A stretch of DNA of 64,000 bases, taken from the NCBI RefSeq assembly GCF_006442975.2, contig NZ_CP083954.1:5587501-5651500 (forward strand). The letters run 5' to 3'. Shown one piece after another: positions 57,798 to 64,000 of the stretch (position 1 is the stretch's first letter; the number at the start of each line of letters is the position of its first letter). The position numbers and the translations under genes were made by a program. Under the pieces are notes generated by a model. The model was not told where the DNA came from. It ran no database searches and worked only from the letters and a program-made list of their open reading frames with translations. The stretch is from Mesorhizobium sp. B2-1-1. Its GTDB lineage: Bacteria > Pseudomonadota > Alphaproteobacteria > Rhizobiales > Rhizobiaceae.

Positions 57798-57818
57798 GTT
57801 TTACAGGTAGTTTTACAC
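57798..57818 (+). promoter_or_regulatory. Candidate integrase arm-type sites, left end
   Basis: GTTTTACAG at 57798-57806 and GTTTTACAC at 57810-57818 lie between attL and the int stop. The same word in the same orientation occurs twice near the right end (61623-61631 and 61675-61683). Paired arm sites close to each att core are typical of tyrosine-integrase elements. Confidence 0.5.
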
Positions 57819-57825
57819 AGAACGT

Positions 57826-58815
57826 TCACTTTTTGGCCTGATCGAGTTTTCGGATGCGCTCCTTGATTGCGGCTCCGCGGCTCACATAACGCCTTATGAT
57901 GCGCGAAACATGGTCCTCTTCCCAGCCCATGATCTCGGCGATCTCGCGCTCGGTCAGGCCGGCGGTGTAAAATTTGGTCGCGGCCGTGCCCCGAAGATCA
58001 TGGAAGTGCAGGTCAACGCCTTTCGGCCATGCGATCTTCTTGGCGTCGGAGAACGAGCTGGCCAAACCGTTGACGGTCCACGGGCGCTTCTTGCTGCTGG
58101 TCAGGATAACCGGTGAGCGCTTCGGTATCCGCCCGAGGGCGTCGCGCAGTTCCTGATAGAGCGGAATGATGGCTTCGCGCTGGTGTCTGCTTTTGCCGGT
58201 GGTGATGGTTATGGCATCCTCGTCGACATGGGACCATGATAGGCGGATGAGATCGCCTACCCGAAGACCAGTGCATGCAGCCAGATCGACGGCATGAGCA
58301 ATTTCGGCCGAGCACGTCTTCTTCAGATGCCCGACGTCGCTGTCTGTCCAGATGATCTCCGAGCGAGAGCCGCTGTAAAGCTGTTTGACGCCTTCGCAAG
58401 GGTTCGAGCCAATCTTGCCGAGTGGATCGACCGCGTATGAGAGCACGCGAGAGAGAACCTGCATGCCGTAGTCGGCAGACCTGGGCGTCTCGGCATATGC
58501 CGCGCGCCACCGGCGGATTATTGGTCTGATCTTTTCCGGCCGATCGAACTGGGCGATGCGCAGTTCCCCGAAATGGCCGGCAATCCGGTCGAGCCAGGGA
58601 CCCCAGTTGCGTCGCGTCGACTCGGCGAGTTTCTTGTAGTCGGCGCTCGCCTTGTATTGCGTGACCAACGATCGAAAGCGGTTGTTGTCAGGCGACGTGC
58701 GGCTGGCAATCGCCTCATTGTAGGACGCGAAGAACTCCGGTGTGCTCCGCATCCCAACAAGGCGCGGACCACCGCGCCAAGCATACCAATAGACATTACC
58801 CTTAGCCTTGGGCAA
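57826..58815 (-). CDS. int: Tyrosine recombinase / integrase
   Basis: The protein has 329 residues. The N-terminal arm and core-binding regions (to about residue 150) include RNWGPWLDRIAGHFGELRI. The catalytic domain has Arg185 in CTGLRVGDLIRLSW, Lys208 in TTGKSRHQ, His272-x-x-Arg275 in FHDLRGTAATKFY, Trp298 in IMGWEEDHV (where a His is common) and the nucleophile Tyr310 in IIRRYVSRG. It catalyses integration into and excision from the tRNA-Gly gene 80 bp away. The start is a TTG with no clear ribosome site, so the true start could differ. Confidence 0.93.
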   Translation of the reverse strand: MPKAKGNVYWYAWRGGPRLVGMRSTPEFFASYNEAIASRTSPDNNRFRSLVTQYKASADYKKLAESTRRNWGPWLDRIAGHFGELRIAQFDRPEKIRPIIRRWRAAYAETPRSADYGMQVLSRVLSYAVDPLGKIGSNPCEGVKQLYSGSRSEIIWTDSDVGHLKKTCSAEIAHAVDLAACTGLRVGDLIRLSWSHVDEDAITITTGKSRHQREAIIPLYQELRDALGRIPKRSPVILTSSKKRPWTVNGLASSFSDAKKIAWPKGVDLHFHDLRGTAATKFYTAGLTEREIAEIMGWEEDHVSRIIRRYVSRGAAIKERIRKLDQAKK

Positions 58816-58841
58816 TTATCAGTCTAGGGTTGTGCTTCTAG

Positions 58842-59044
58842 GTTGACGGCGCAACCGCAAACAGTCAACTTGGATCCGAAAACTGTCAACCTACGGCCAT
58901 CAAACAGGCCATTTCGGTCATCAGGCCGCCATCTGTCAACCAAAACGACAACCAAAACAGCCAAAACCCGCGGCTAAGTTGTCGTAACTTTACATTTGGT
59001 TGACACATTTGAGCCGATTCCAGCTTTTTCAGATCAACGTCAAC
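58842..59044. promoter_or_regulatory. Cluster of six GTCAAC/GTTGAC motifs upstream of int
   Basis: The motif occurs at 58842 (GTTGAC), 58864, 58885, 58935 (all GTCAAC), 58999 (GTTGAC) and 59039 (GTCAAC). Oriented alike, several extend to TGTCAACC followed by A or T. About 0.1 copies would be expected by chance in 203 bp. The location just before int suggests operators for the element's HTH protein, or binding sites of a directionality factor. Confidence 0.5.
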
Positions 59045-59092
59045 ATCTTGATCGGCTAATGGACCGATCAGTAAAGACACATAAAAGGTCCA
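59045..59092. other. Non-coding stretch of the element
   Basis: An AT-richer leader between the GTCAAC cluster and the small minus-strand frame. Including the cluster, the region 58816-59092 shows no convincing gene. Confidence 0.4.
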
Positions 59093-59296
59093 CTAGCGAG
59101 CGGGAACAGCTTCGACCGACCAGTGAAGCGTAGCATCTACCGGAACGCGTAGTGACTCGCTGTTTACGAATGATGAGACCCCTTGCACCGCAAGCTCCAA
59201 AACATATTCCGCAGACTTGACGGCACAGTTCGTTATCGACTTGGCGCCGGATGCAAAGACATCGGATCGACCATCGTGAAATGATGCAATGTGCAT
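59093..59296 (-). CDS. Possible small protein of the element, unknown
   Basis: The predicted protein has 67 residues, MHIASFHDGRSDVFASG followed by ITNCAVKSAEYVLELAVQGVSSF and ending TLHWSVEAVPAR. The composition is protein-like with a plausible helix in the middle. There is no clear ribosome site before the ATG. I recognise no family. It follows the HTH gene on the same strand at about 170 bp, so it might be the last gene of a short operon or a chance frame. Confidence 0.3.
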   Translation of the reverse strand: MHIASFHDGRSDVFASGAKSITNCAVKSAEYVLELAVQGVSSFVNSESLRVPVDATLHWSVEAVPAR

Positions 59297-59370
59297 AATC
59301 GCGATGTCTTAGGCGTTTTAGAACGAATAGACGGACCAATTAGGGAAGGAGGCGTCCGGGCGCGCCTTCA

Positions 59371-59469
59371 TTATTTCGCCCACAACTCCGGAGTCCCGTT
59401 ACCTCCTTCGGCCCGATTATCAGCAATCCGGCGCCAACTCTTGATGGATAGGTCTTGCTCGCCGCTCAT
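59371..59469 (-). CDS. Possible 32-residue micro-protein coupled to the HTH gene
   Basis: The ATG overlaps the stop of the HTH gene in an ATGA arrangement. The peptide is MSGEQDLSIKSWRRIADNRA followed by EGGNGTPELWAK. Inside it the minus strand carries AAGGAGGTAAC, a very strong ribosome site, which suggests that another short frame follows. No family is recognised and coding is unproven. Confidence 0.25.
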   Translation of the reverse strand: MSGEQDLSIKSWRRIADNRAEGGNGTPELWAK

Positions 59470-59876
59470 TTGCCGAATATCCCTCGGAGAGCAGACCGCG
59501 CCTTCGAGGTGAGGCTTGGATTGGTCTGATCGGACGCGCGGCGAATTTCCTCGAGCCATGCCACTTCGTTCTCGGTGACCGGCGTCCCGAAGATCTGCCG
59601 GACGGCAAGCTCGGTGGTGTCGCCGCCGAGCTGCTCGATCGCCAGCTGGAATAGCATCACGGGATCGCAGTCGAGGGCAGTCGCCAAAGCCGACACCCTG
59701 TCGAGAGGCAGCTTTGCCGTGCCGGCCTTGATCATGGCGAGCATGTTGGGGTTGACGAATCCGGCTTCGGCGGCAATCGCAATCTGGGTCTTCTTCGGCC
59801 TCAGCTCGAGGATGCGCTTTTCAAGATACTTTGCGAGCCTGGTGCCTGCGAAGGGCTTGCCGGAGCGGTTACTCAT
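59466..59876 (-). CDS. HTH (XRE-like) DNA-binding protein of the element
   Basis: The protein has 136 residues from the ATG at 59876, which follows GAGGAAAG. The helix-turn-helix is LRPKKTQIAIAAEAGFVNPNMLAMIKAG, then LPLDRVSALATALDCDPVMLFQLAIEQ, a Cro/C1-like arrangement. The C-terminus (TPVTENEVAWLEEIRRAS) is helical and polar. It is divergent from abiEi across 183 bp and is the best candidate for the repressor of the element and for binding the GTCAAC motifs. The open frame upstream of the ATG is ignored. Confidence 0.82.
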   Translation of the reverse strand: MSNRSGKPFAGTRLAKYLEKRILELRPKKTQIAIAAEAGFVNPNMLAMIKAGTAKLPLDRVSALATALDCDPVMLFQLAIEQLGGDTTELAVRQIFGTPVTENEVAWLEEIRRASDQTNPSLTSKARSALRGIFGK

Positions 59877-60059
59877 CGTCACTTTCCTCTGAAATCGCAT
59901 CTTCGATGTGCTGCTAATTTCTTTATAGCGACGGTCTGTCGGGGATTTCGTGGGGGGTGACGGGTATTCAAGCGAGCCAGCTCTCGCAGAGGATAAAGTC
60001 ATTACGGAGAGCAATTGTATGTGATATAACCTCTTCTATTACGCCTAGACGTCGAGGAT

Positions 60060-60680
60060 ATGTCACACAAGCCTACACAACGCGATCAAGCCCGTGCACT
60101 GCTGCTGGATGGCAGTCTGGTCCGTCTGCGCGACCTGACCGGGGCGGGAGTGAGTCCGGAGACAATGGCCCGTCTGGTTCGCGAGGGTGAGGTCGTGCGG
60201 CTCGCGCGTGGCCTCTACCAACTGGCAGAAGCCATGCCAGATGCGCGTCGCTCAATCGCTGAAGCTTCGGCGCTGGTTCCCAAAGGGGTGGTCTGCCTCA
60301 CCTCAGCGCTGCAATTCCACGATCTGACGCTGCAGATGCCCTCAGCCATCTGGATGGCCATTGATCGAACGGGTTGGAAACCGAAAGTCGACTATCCGCC
60401 CATCCGTTTTGTCCGCTTCAGTGGCCATGCCCTCACGGAAGGCATCAAACGGCACCGCATCGAAGGCATCGACGTTCCAGTGTTCGAGCCCGCAAAAGCC
60501 ATCGTGGACTGCTTTCGCTACCGCAACAAGATTGGACTCGACATCGCGATCGAGGGGCTCCGAGAAGGGCTCAGGACGCGCCAGGTCACGCCGGATCAAC
60601 TGTGGAAATTCGCCCAGTCTGGCCGGGTCTGGTCGGTGATGCGCCCCTACGTCGAGGCAATGGTCGCCAATGGCGCGTGA
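60060..60680 (+). CDS. abiEi: AbiEi-family antitoxin (type IV toxin-antitoxin)
   Basis: The protein has 206 residues. An N-terminal winged helix (VRLRDLTGAGVSPETMARLVREGEVVRLARGLYQL) is typical of AbiEi, which represses its own promoter. It continues with ALVPKGVVCLTSALQFHDLTLQMP, then the C-terminal antitoxin domain (VRFSGHALTEGIKRHRIEGIDVPVFEPAKAIVDCFRYRNKIGLDIAIEGL). AbiE systems give abortive-infection phage defence and stabilise mobile DNA. The start follows GAGG at short spacing. It overlaps the toxin gene by 11 nt. Confidence 0.9.
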   Translation: MSHKPTQRDQARALLLDGSLVRLRDLTGAGVSPETMARLVREGEVVRLARGLYQLAEAMPDARRSIAEASALVPKGVVCLTSALQFHDLTLQMPSAIWMAIDRTGWKPKVDYPPIRFVRFSGHALTEGIKRHRIEGIDVPVFEPAKAIVDCFRYRNKIGLDIAIEGLREGLRTRQVTPDQLWKFAQSGRVWSVMRPYVEAMVANGA

Positions 60681-61569
60681 GCTTCGCAACGTTGGCGCCT
60701 CGGTCAGAGCCCGCCTGCTCGATCGCGCTCGCGAGGAGCGGGCCGACTTCCAGCTGCTGCTAACACGGTATGCGCTTGAGCGGCTACTCTACAGGCTCAG
60801 CATATCCACCGAACGCGAGCGCTTTCTCCTGAAGGGCGCGATGCTGTTTGCGGCCTGGCTCGACAATCCCTTCCGCCCTACGCGCGACCTGGATCTTCTC
60901 GGAAGCGGCGATGCAGGTGTCGCCACAATGGTCGAGTGCTTCCGAGCAATCTGCTCGACACCTGTGGAGGATGACGGTGTCGAGTTCGACGTTGCTGGAC
61001 TTACGGCCGAGCCGATCCGCAATGACGCGGAGTATGCCGGCGTTCGTGTCAGGACTGCCGCGACGATTGCCGGCGCACGTGTGCCCATTCAGGTCGACGT
61101 CGGCTTCGGTGACGTGGTGACGCCGGCGCCGGTCGACCTTGAATACCCAACCTTGCTCGACTCGCCACCGCCCCGCCTTCGCGCCTACCCGCCGGAGACG
61201 GTCGTTGCGGAAAAATTTGAGGCCCTGGCAAGGCTGGGCGTCGCCAATAGCCGCATGAAGGACTTCTACGACCTGTGGATGATCGCAAGGACCTTCAGCT
61301 TTGAAGGGAGCGTTCTTTCCTCCGCGATCAGACGAACGTTCGAGCGACGCCAAACGGCCTGGCCAACCGAGATACCGACAGGACTGAGCGTTGCCTTCGC
61401 AGCCGCAAAGAGCGGTCAGTGGCGGGCTTTCCTGACGCGGGAGCGTATGGCGGCGGCGCCCGGCGATTTCACTACCATCATCGATGGCCTGCGGGTGTTC
61501 CTGGCACCGCTTCTGACTGAAGGACCGCACACCGGCCGGTGGCCGCCGGGCGGGCCGTGGACTGAATAG
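60670..61569 (+). CDS. abiEii: AbiEii-family nucleotidyltransferase toxin
   Basis: The protein has 299 residues. Nucleotidyltransferase motifs are KGAMLFAAWLD near residue 55, then TRDLDLLG (71-78) with the metal-binding Asp pair. PIQVDVGFGD follows near 139-148, and the late motifs VVAEKFEALARLG (from about 178) and SRMKDFYDLW (194-203) complete it. AbiEii-type toxins are nucleotidyltransferases, some of which modify tRNA acceptor ends. In a tRNA-seated element this gives addiction and phage defence. Translation is coupled to abiEi by overlap. Confidence 0.92.
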   Translation: MARELRNVGASVRARLLDRAREERADFQLLLTRYALERLLYRLSISTERERFLLKGAMLFAAWLDNPFRPTRDLDLLGSGDAGVATMVECFRAICSTPVEDDGVEFDVAGLTAEPIRNDAEYAGVRVRTAATIAGARVPIQVDVGFGDVVTPAPVDLEYPTLLDSPPPRLRAYPPETVVAEKFEALARLGVANSRMKDFYDLWMIARTFSFEGSVLSSAIRRTFERRQTAWPTEIPTGLSVAFAAAKSGQWRAFLTRERMAAAPGDFTTIIDGLRVFLAPLLTEGPHTGRWPPGGPWTE

Positions 61570-61711
61570 CGTCTCTGCTGCCAAGTTTGGGCATAGGCTA
61601 TAGCGCGAGGATGGCGCTCACGGTTTTACAGCGTCATTGATTTCATTGGATAATTTCTGGTCGAGAATCAGCTCGTTTTACAGCTAAGCCACTGGATATA
61701 AGCATCACGTC
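61570..61711. promoter_or_regulatory. Right end of the element with candidate arm-type sites
   Basis: No gene lies between the abiEii stop and attR. GTTTTACAG occurs at 61623-61631 and again at 61675-61683, in the same orientation as the left-end copies. The stretch is AT-richer than the surroundings. Confidence 0.5.
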
Positions 61712-61760
61712 CAGCTTCCCAAGCTGAACGCGCGGGTTCGATTCCCGCTACCCGCTCCAG
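61712..61760 (+). repeat. Right attachment site (attR), tRNA-Gly 3'-half remnant
   Basis: The 49 bp are identical to 57699-57747 and include the anticodon arm from CAGCTTCCC, the T arm and the acceptor 3' strand with CCA. The 5' half of a tRNA is absent, so this is the displaced end of the original gene. GCAAGGG-GCTTGCA-CCCTTGC follows at 61769 and could be the old tRNA terminator. Confidence 0.92.
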
Positions 61761-61782
61761 TCTGCGCAGCAAGGGGCTTGCA

Positions 61783-61866
61783 CCCTTGCCAAGCCGCTCC
61801 AACTACCGGTTTCTCGCGCAATTCCGGGAAAACCGCTCCAGCCGTTTTCCCGGTATCGTTTTAGAG
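61783..61866. repeat. Palindromic intergenic repeat next to attR
   Basis: Contains CGCAATTCCGGGAAAACCG, then CGGTTTTCCCGG-like inverted sequence (GCCGTTTTCCCGG), ending in a GTTTTAGAGC block. The CAATTCC / AAAACCG words match the repeat at 7101-7200. The last bases overlap the stop codon of the small secreted protein encoded on the minus strand. Confidence 0.45.
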
Positions 61867-62199
61867 CCAAACACTGACCCAGACGCGCCTGCGCCAGCAG
61901 CGGACATGGCGGCGGCCGCGGCGCCAATAGCTGCGGCAGACCCTGCGCCAGGCGCGGCGGCGCCCATGACGACGGTGCCGGCGATGCCACCGGCGATGCG
62001 AGATCTGCTCCACCTCGGCTTGATCGTCTCCTTCGAAGACGGCCGCATCAGCCCTGTCGAGGTCGTCCTTGTCGAGCTCGTCAAGGATTCCGTTGCCGTT
62101 CGGGACCCCGGCAACTGCTGTGCCGGGCCTGGCCAGGCCTGCAAAAGCAACGGCCCCCGCGACGCCAAGCATTCCAGTAAGAAACAACCGACGTTCCAT
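61861..62199 (-). CDS. Small exported Arg/Trp/His-rich protein
   Basis: The protein has 112 residues from the ATG at 62199, which follows GGGAG. A signal-type N-terminus (MERRLFLTGMLGVAGAVAFAG) is followed by an acidic middle (NGILDELDKDDLDRADAAVFEGDDQAEVEQ). A strongly basic tail repeats Arg-Arg with Trp, His and a few Cys (RRAWRRVCRSYWRRGRRHVRC). I recall similar small proteins scattered in rhizobial genomes, with no known function. The tail could bind nucleic acid, polysaccharide or membrane. The plus-strand frame over it is a shadow. Confidence 0.6.
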   Translation of the reverse strand: MERRLFLTGMLGVAGAVAFAGLARPGTAVAGVPNGNGILDELDKDDLDRADAAVFEGDDQAEVEQISHRRWHRRHRRHGRRRAWRRVCRSYWRRGRRHVRCWRRRVWVSVWL

Positions 62200-62308
62200 C
62201 AAAATCTCCCGAGTTGTTTATCATCGGCGCATCGTTCCCCGGCTCAAAACGAGCTCCGGCGCGAACGCCGATTGGCCTTTGAACGCACTTACCTGGTTTT
62301 TGTTCCGG

Positions 62309-63298
62309 TCATCCCACTTCGCGCAGGATGAAGTCATGCAGCATCTTTGCCGCCGGCGACAGGGCGCGGTTCTTCACTGTGATCAGGCTGTAGGGCCGGA
62401 CCTCGATGTCGAATTCGGTCTGGACGACATCGATGGCGCCGGCCAGCCCTTCGGGATTCTGGATGAATTTCGCCACCTGGATCGAGACCGGCGCGATGGC
62501 GTCGGAGTGCGCGACCATGACCAGGGTCAGGAGCAGCGAACTGGTGTTGAGGATGCGGTCCGGCAGCGCGATGTTGCGGTTCAGGAAATTGCTCTCCATG
62601 GCCTGGCGCAGCGGCGAGCCGCCGGACTGGAAAACCCAGTCATAGGCCGCGGTCTCCTCCAACCGCACCGCCTTGCCCTCGGTCAGCGGATGGCCCCGGC
62701 GCACGATCAGGCAGGCTTTCTCGACGCCGATCACACGGGACTCGAACAGCCGCGGGTTGAGATCGTCGGGGATGCGCGCGATGATGAAGTCATGGCGCGA
62801 CGCGATCAACTCGCGCGCGAGCACGTTGGAGGTCTCGACCTGCATGGTGATCTCGATGCGCGGGTAGATGCGGCGGATTTCGCGGATCGCCGGCACCGCG
62901 AGCTCGATCGCGGGCGCCGTCACCGCACCAAGGAACACCGAGCCGCCCTTGCCCGCCTTGAGTTCGGAGATCTCGCGATCGACCTCGCGCATCTCCAAGA
63001 GGATGGAGCGCGCGCGCCTGGCGAGCGCCTTGCCATAGGGCGTCAAGGTGACGCCGCGCGGCAGCCTTTCGCAGAGCGTGACGTCCAGCACGGCTTCCAT
63101 CTCGGCGATCATGCGCGAGGCCGCCGGCTGTGAGATATTCATGACCTGGGCGGCGGAACTGACCCGGCCGTGATCGTCCAGTGCAACGATCATGCGCATA
63201 TGGCGCAGGCTGAGGCCGCTGCGCAGCAGGGTCTCACCGTCACCGGGGAGCACCTCGTAACCTTCTGAAATCCCGCCAGGATTGCGCAACGTTGCCAT
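62309..63298 (-). CDS. gbpR: LysR-family regulator GbpR
   Basis: The protein has 329 residues from the ATG at 63298. The N-terminal HTH is LRHMRMIVALDDHGRVSSAAQVMNISQPAASRMIAEMEAVL with LPRGVTLTPYGKALARRARSILLEM. The effector domain includes FLGAVTAPAIELAVPAIREI and ESRVIGVEKACLIVRRGHPL. In Agrobacterium GbpR regulates chvE/gbp and responds to L-arabinose, D-galactose and similar sugars. The divergent chvE 290 bp away supports the name. A perfect palindrome lies 44 bp upstream of the start. Confidence 0.9.
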   Translation of the reverse strand: MATLRNPGGISEGYEVLPGDGETLLRSGLSLRHMRMIVALDDHGRVSSAAQVMNISQPAASRMIAEMEAVLDVTLCERLPRGVTLTPYGKALARRARSILLEMREVDREISELKAGKGGSVFLGAVTAPAIELAVPAIREIRRIYPRIEITMQVETSNVLARELIASRHDFIIARIPDDLNPRLFESRVIGVEKACLIVRRGHPLTEGKAVRLEETAAYDWVFQSGGSPLRQAMESNFLNRNIALPDRILNTSSLLLTLVMVAHSDAIAPVSIQVAKFIQNPEGLAGAIDVVQTEFDIEVRPYSLITVKNRALSPAAKMLHDFILREVG

Positions 63299-63341
63299 TG
63301 ATTTCCCTTCGCTCCCAATGCCCTTGAGTTTAGCGTCAACG

Positions 63342-63359
63342 TATACCAGTTTCGGTATA
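63342..63359. promoter_or_regulatory. Palindromic operator TATACC-N6-GGTATA in the gbpR-chvE promoter
   Basis: TATACC at 63342-63347 and GGTATA at 63354-63359 are perfect inverted repeats with a 6-bp spacer. The length and the T-to-A end symmetry match a LysR recognition site. It lies close to gbpR, as expected for autoregulation, and about 230 bp before the chvE start. Confidence 0.6.
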
Positions 63360-63587
63360 GCAATCATCAAAGATCGCATTTGACAGTTATGGCAAAGGGA
63401 CACACCCTTCGCGCGTCCTGGGGCGTGCCAGTCGATGACGAGGAAAATCGTGTCGATTGAAATCAGTCCCAGGGCCGATTGGGAGGATACCGGAGATCGA
63501 TAGACGACAGCGGCGCTTGCGCTCCTGCTCGCCTGCGCGGCCCGCGAAGCCCCGAGGTGTCGCGTCCATCAACCAGGGAGAGTAATT

Positions 63588-64000
63588 GTGAAGATCATCA
63601 AGACGCTGGCCGCCGTCGCGGCCCTTGGCATCGCTGCCATGACCTATTCGGCGCACGCCGCCGACAAGGGTCTCGTCGGCGTGCTGATGCCCACCAAGAC
63701 CTCGCAGCGCTGGATCAACGACGGCGATGCCGTCAAGTCCCAGCTCGAGGCTTTGGGCTATACGGTCGACCTGCAATATGCGCAGGACGACATCCCCAAC
63801 CAGCTCAGCCAGCTGGAAAACGAAATCACCAAGGGTCCGAAGGCGCTGATCATCGCCTCGATCGACGGCACCACCCTGTCGGATGCGCTGCAGAAAGCCG
63901 CTGACGCCGGCGTCGTCGTCGTCGCCTATGACCGCCTGATCAAGAAGACGCCCAATGTCGACTACTACACCACGTTCGACAATTTCGGCGTCGGCGTGAT
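63588..64000 (+). CDS. chvE: Sugar-binding periplasmic receptor ChvE (5' part, runs off right edge)
   Basis: The GTG at 63588 follows AGGGAGAG. The visible 137 residues have a signal peptide (MKIIKTLAAVAALGIAAMTY, ending SAHAA). They continue GLVGVLMPTKTSQRWINDGDAV, QYAQDDIPNQLSQLENEITKGPKALIIASIDG and VVVAYDRLIKKTPNVDYYTTFDN. This is the ChvE / multiple-monosaccharide-binding pattern. ChvE binds galactose, arabinose and glucose for uptake, and in Agrobacterium also assists VirA. The ATPase and permease genes (mmsA/B, gguA/B) would be expected beyond the window. Confidence 0.93.
   Translation, partial: MKIIKTLAAVAALGIAAMTYSAHAADKGLVGVLMPTKTSQRWINDGDAVKSQLEALGYTVDLQYAQDDIPNQLSQLENEITKGPKALIIASIDGTTLSDALQKAADAGVVVVAYDRLIKKTPNVDYYTTFDNFGVGV

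Larger units (their letters stand above)
57748..61760. mobile_element. tRNA-Gly-integrated element of about 4.0 kb carrying an AbiE system
   Basis: The element is bounded by the 49-bp direct repeat of the tRNA-Gly 3' half. It carries a tyrosine integrase next to the tRNA, an HTH protein, possible micro-genes, and AbiEi/AbiEii. There is no conjugation, replication, capsid or packaging gene, so it would need a helper for transfer. It has the layout of a minimal integrative genomic islet or satellite. Both ends have matching GTTTTACAG motifs expected of integrase arm sites. Confidence 0.88.

Overview
The window is high-GC, gene-dense alphaproteobacterial chromosome. The rhaDI / rhaRSTPQUK rhamnose locus, the divergent gbpR-chvE pair, the short-form (glycine-dependent) hemA and the dispersed palindromic intergenic repeats all point to a rhizobium, most likely Mesorhizobium or a close Phyllobacteriaceae relative. 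This assignment rests on recognised gene families and not on a database search.

Layout. 1-9793: the start of a LysR gene running off the left edge, about 700 bp without a convincing gene, then deoR - DUF1537 kinase - pdxA2 - aldehyde dehydrogenase - ribose-type ABC transporter. This looks like a four-carbon acid-sugar (tetronate) pathway. 9911-11131: an orphan DUF2235 hydrolase. 11267-23062: a divergent sugar-acid regulon. One arm is gntR with three enolase-superfamily dehydratases and a NIPSNAP protein; the other is a CUT1 ABC transporter, a fourth dehydratase and an RraA/HMG-aldolase-like protein. 23063-24671: sparse DNA with an ABC-ATPase remnant and two small hypothetical genes. 24672-26411: gamma-glutamyltransferase. 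26624-37428: the complete L-rhamnose locus. 37445-52493: mostly housekeeping genes (D-amino-acid dehydrogenase, galE, hemA, aminotransferase, mscL, a transporter-fused hybrid kinase, a LuxR regulator, pyrD, MATE, HDAC-like). 52881-57564: a glycosyltransferase / membrane protein / acyltransferase cassette, probably for surface glycans.

57673-61760: a tRNA-Gly(CCC) gene carrying a small (about 4.0 kb) integrated element. It is bounded by a perfect 49-bp direct repeat of the tRNA 3' half. It encodes a tyrosine integrase, an HTH protein and an AbiEi/AbiEii toxin-antitoxin pair. Repeated GTTTTACAG motifs lie near both ends and a cluster of GTCAAC motifs lies upstream of int. This is the clearest mobile, defence-related system in the window.

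61861-64000: a small secreted Arg/Trp-rich protein, then gbpR divergent from chvE, which runs off the right edge. Overall the window is a sugar-scavenging block with three complete sugar ABC systems plus the start of a fourth. In the three complete systems the binding-protein gene is followed by a strong intercistronic stem-loop.
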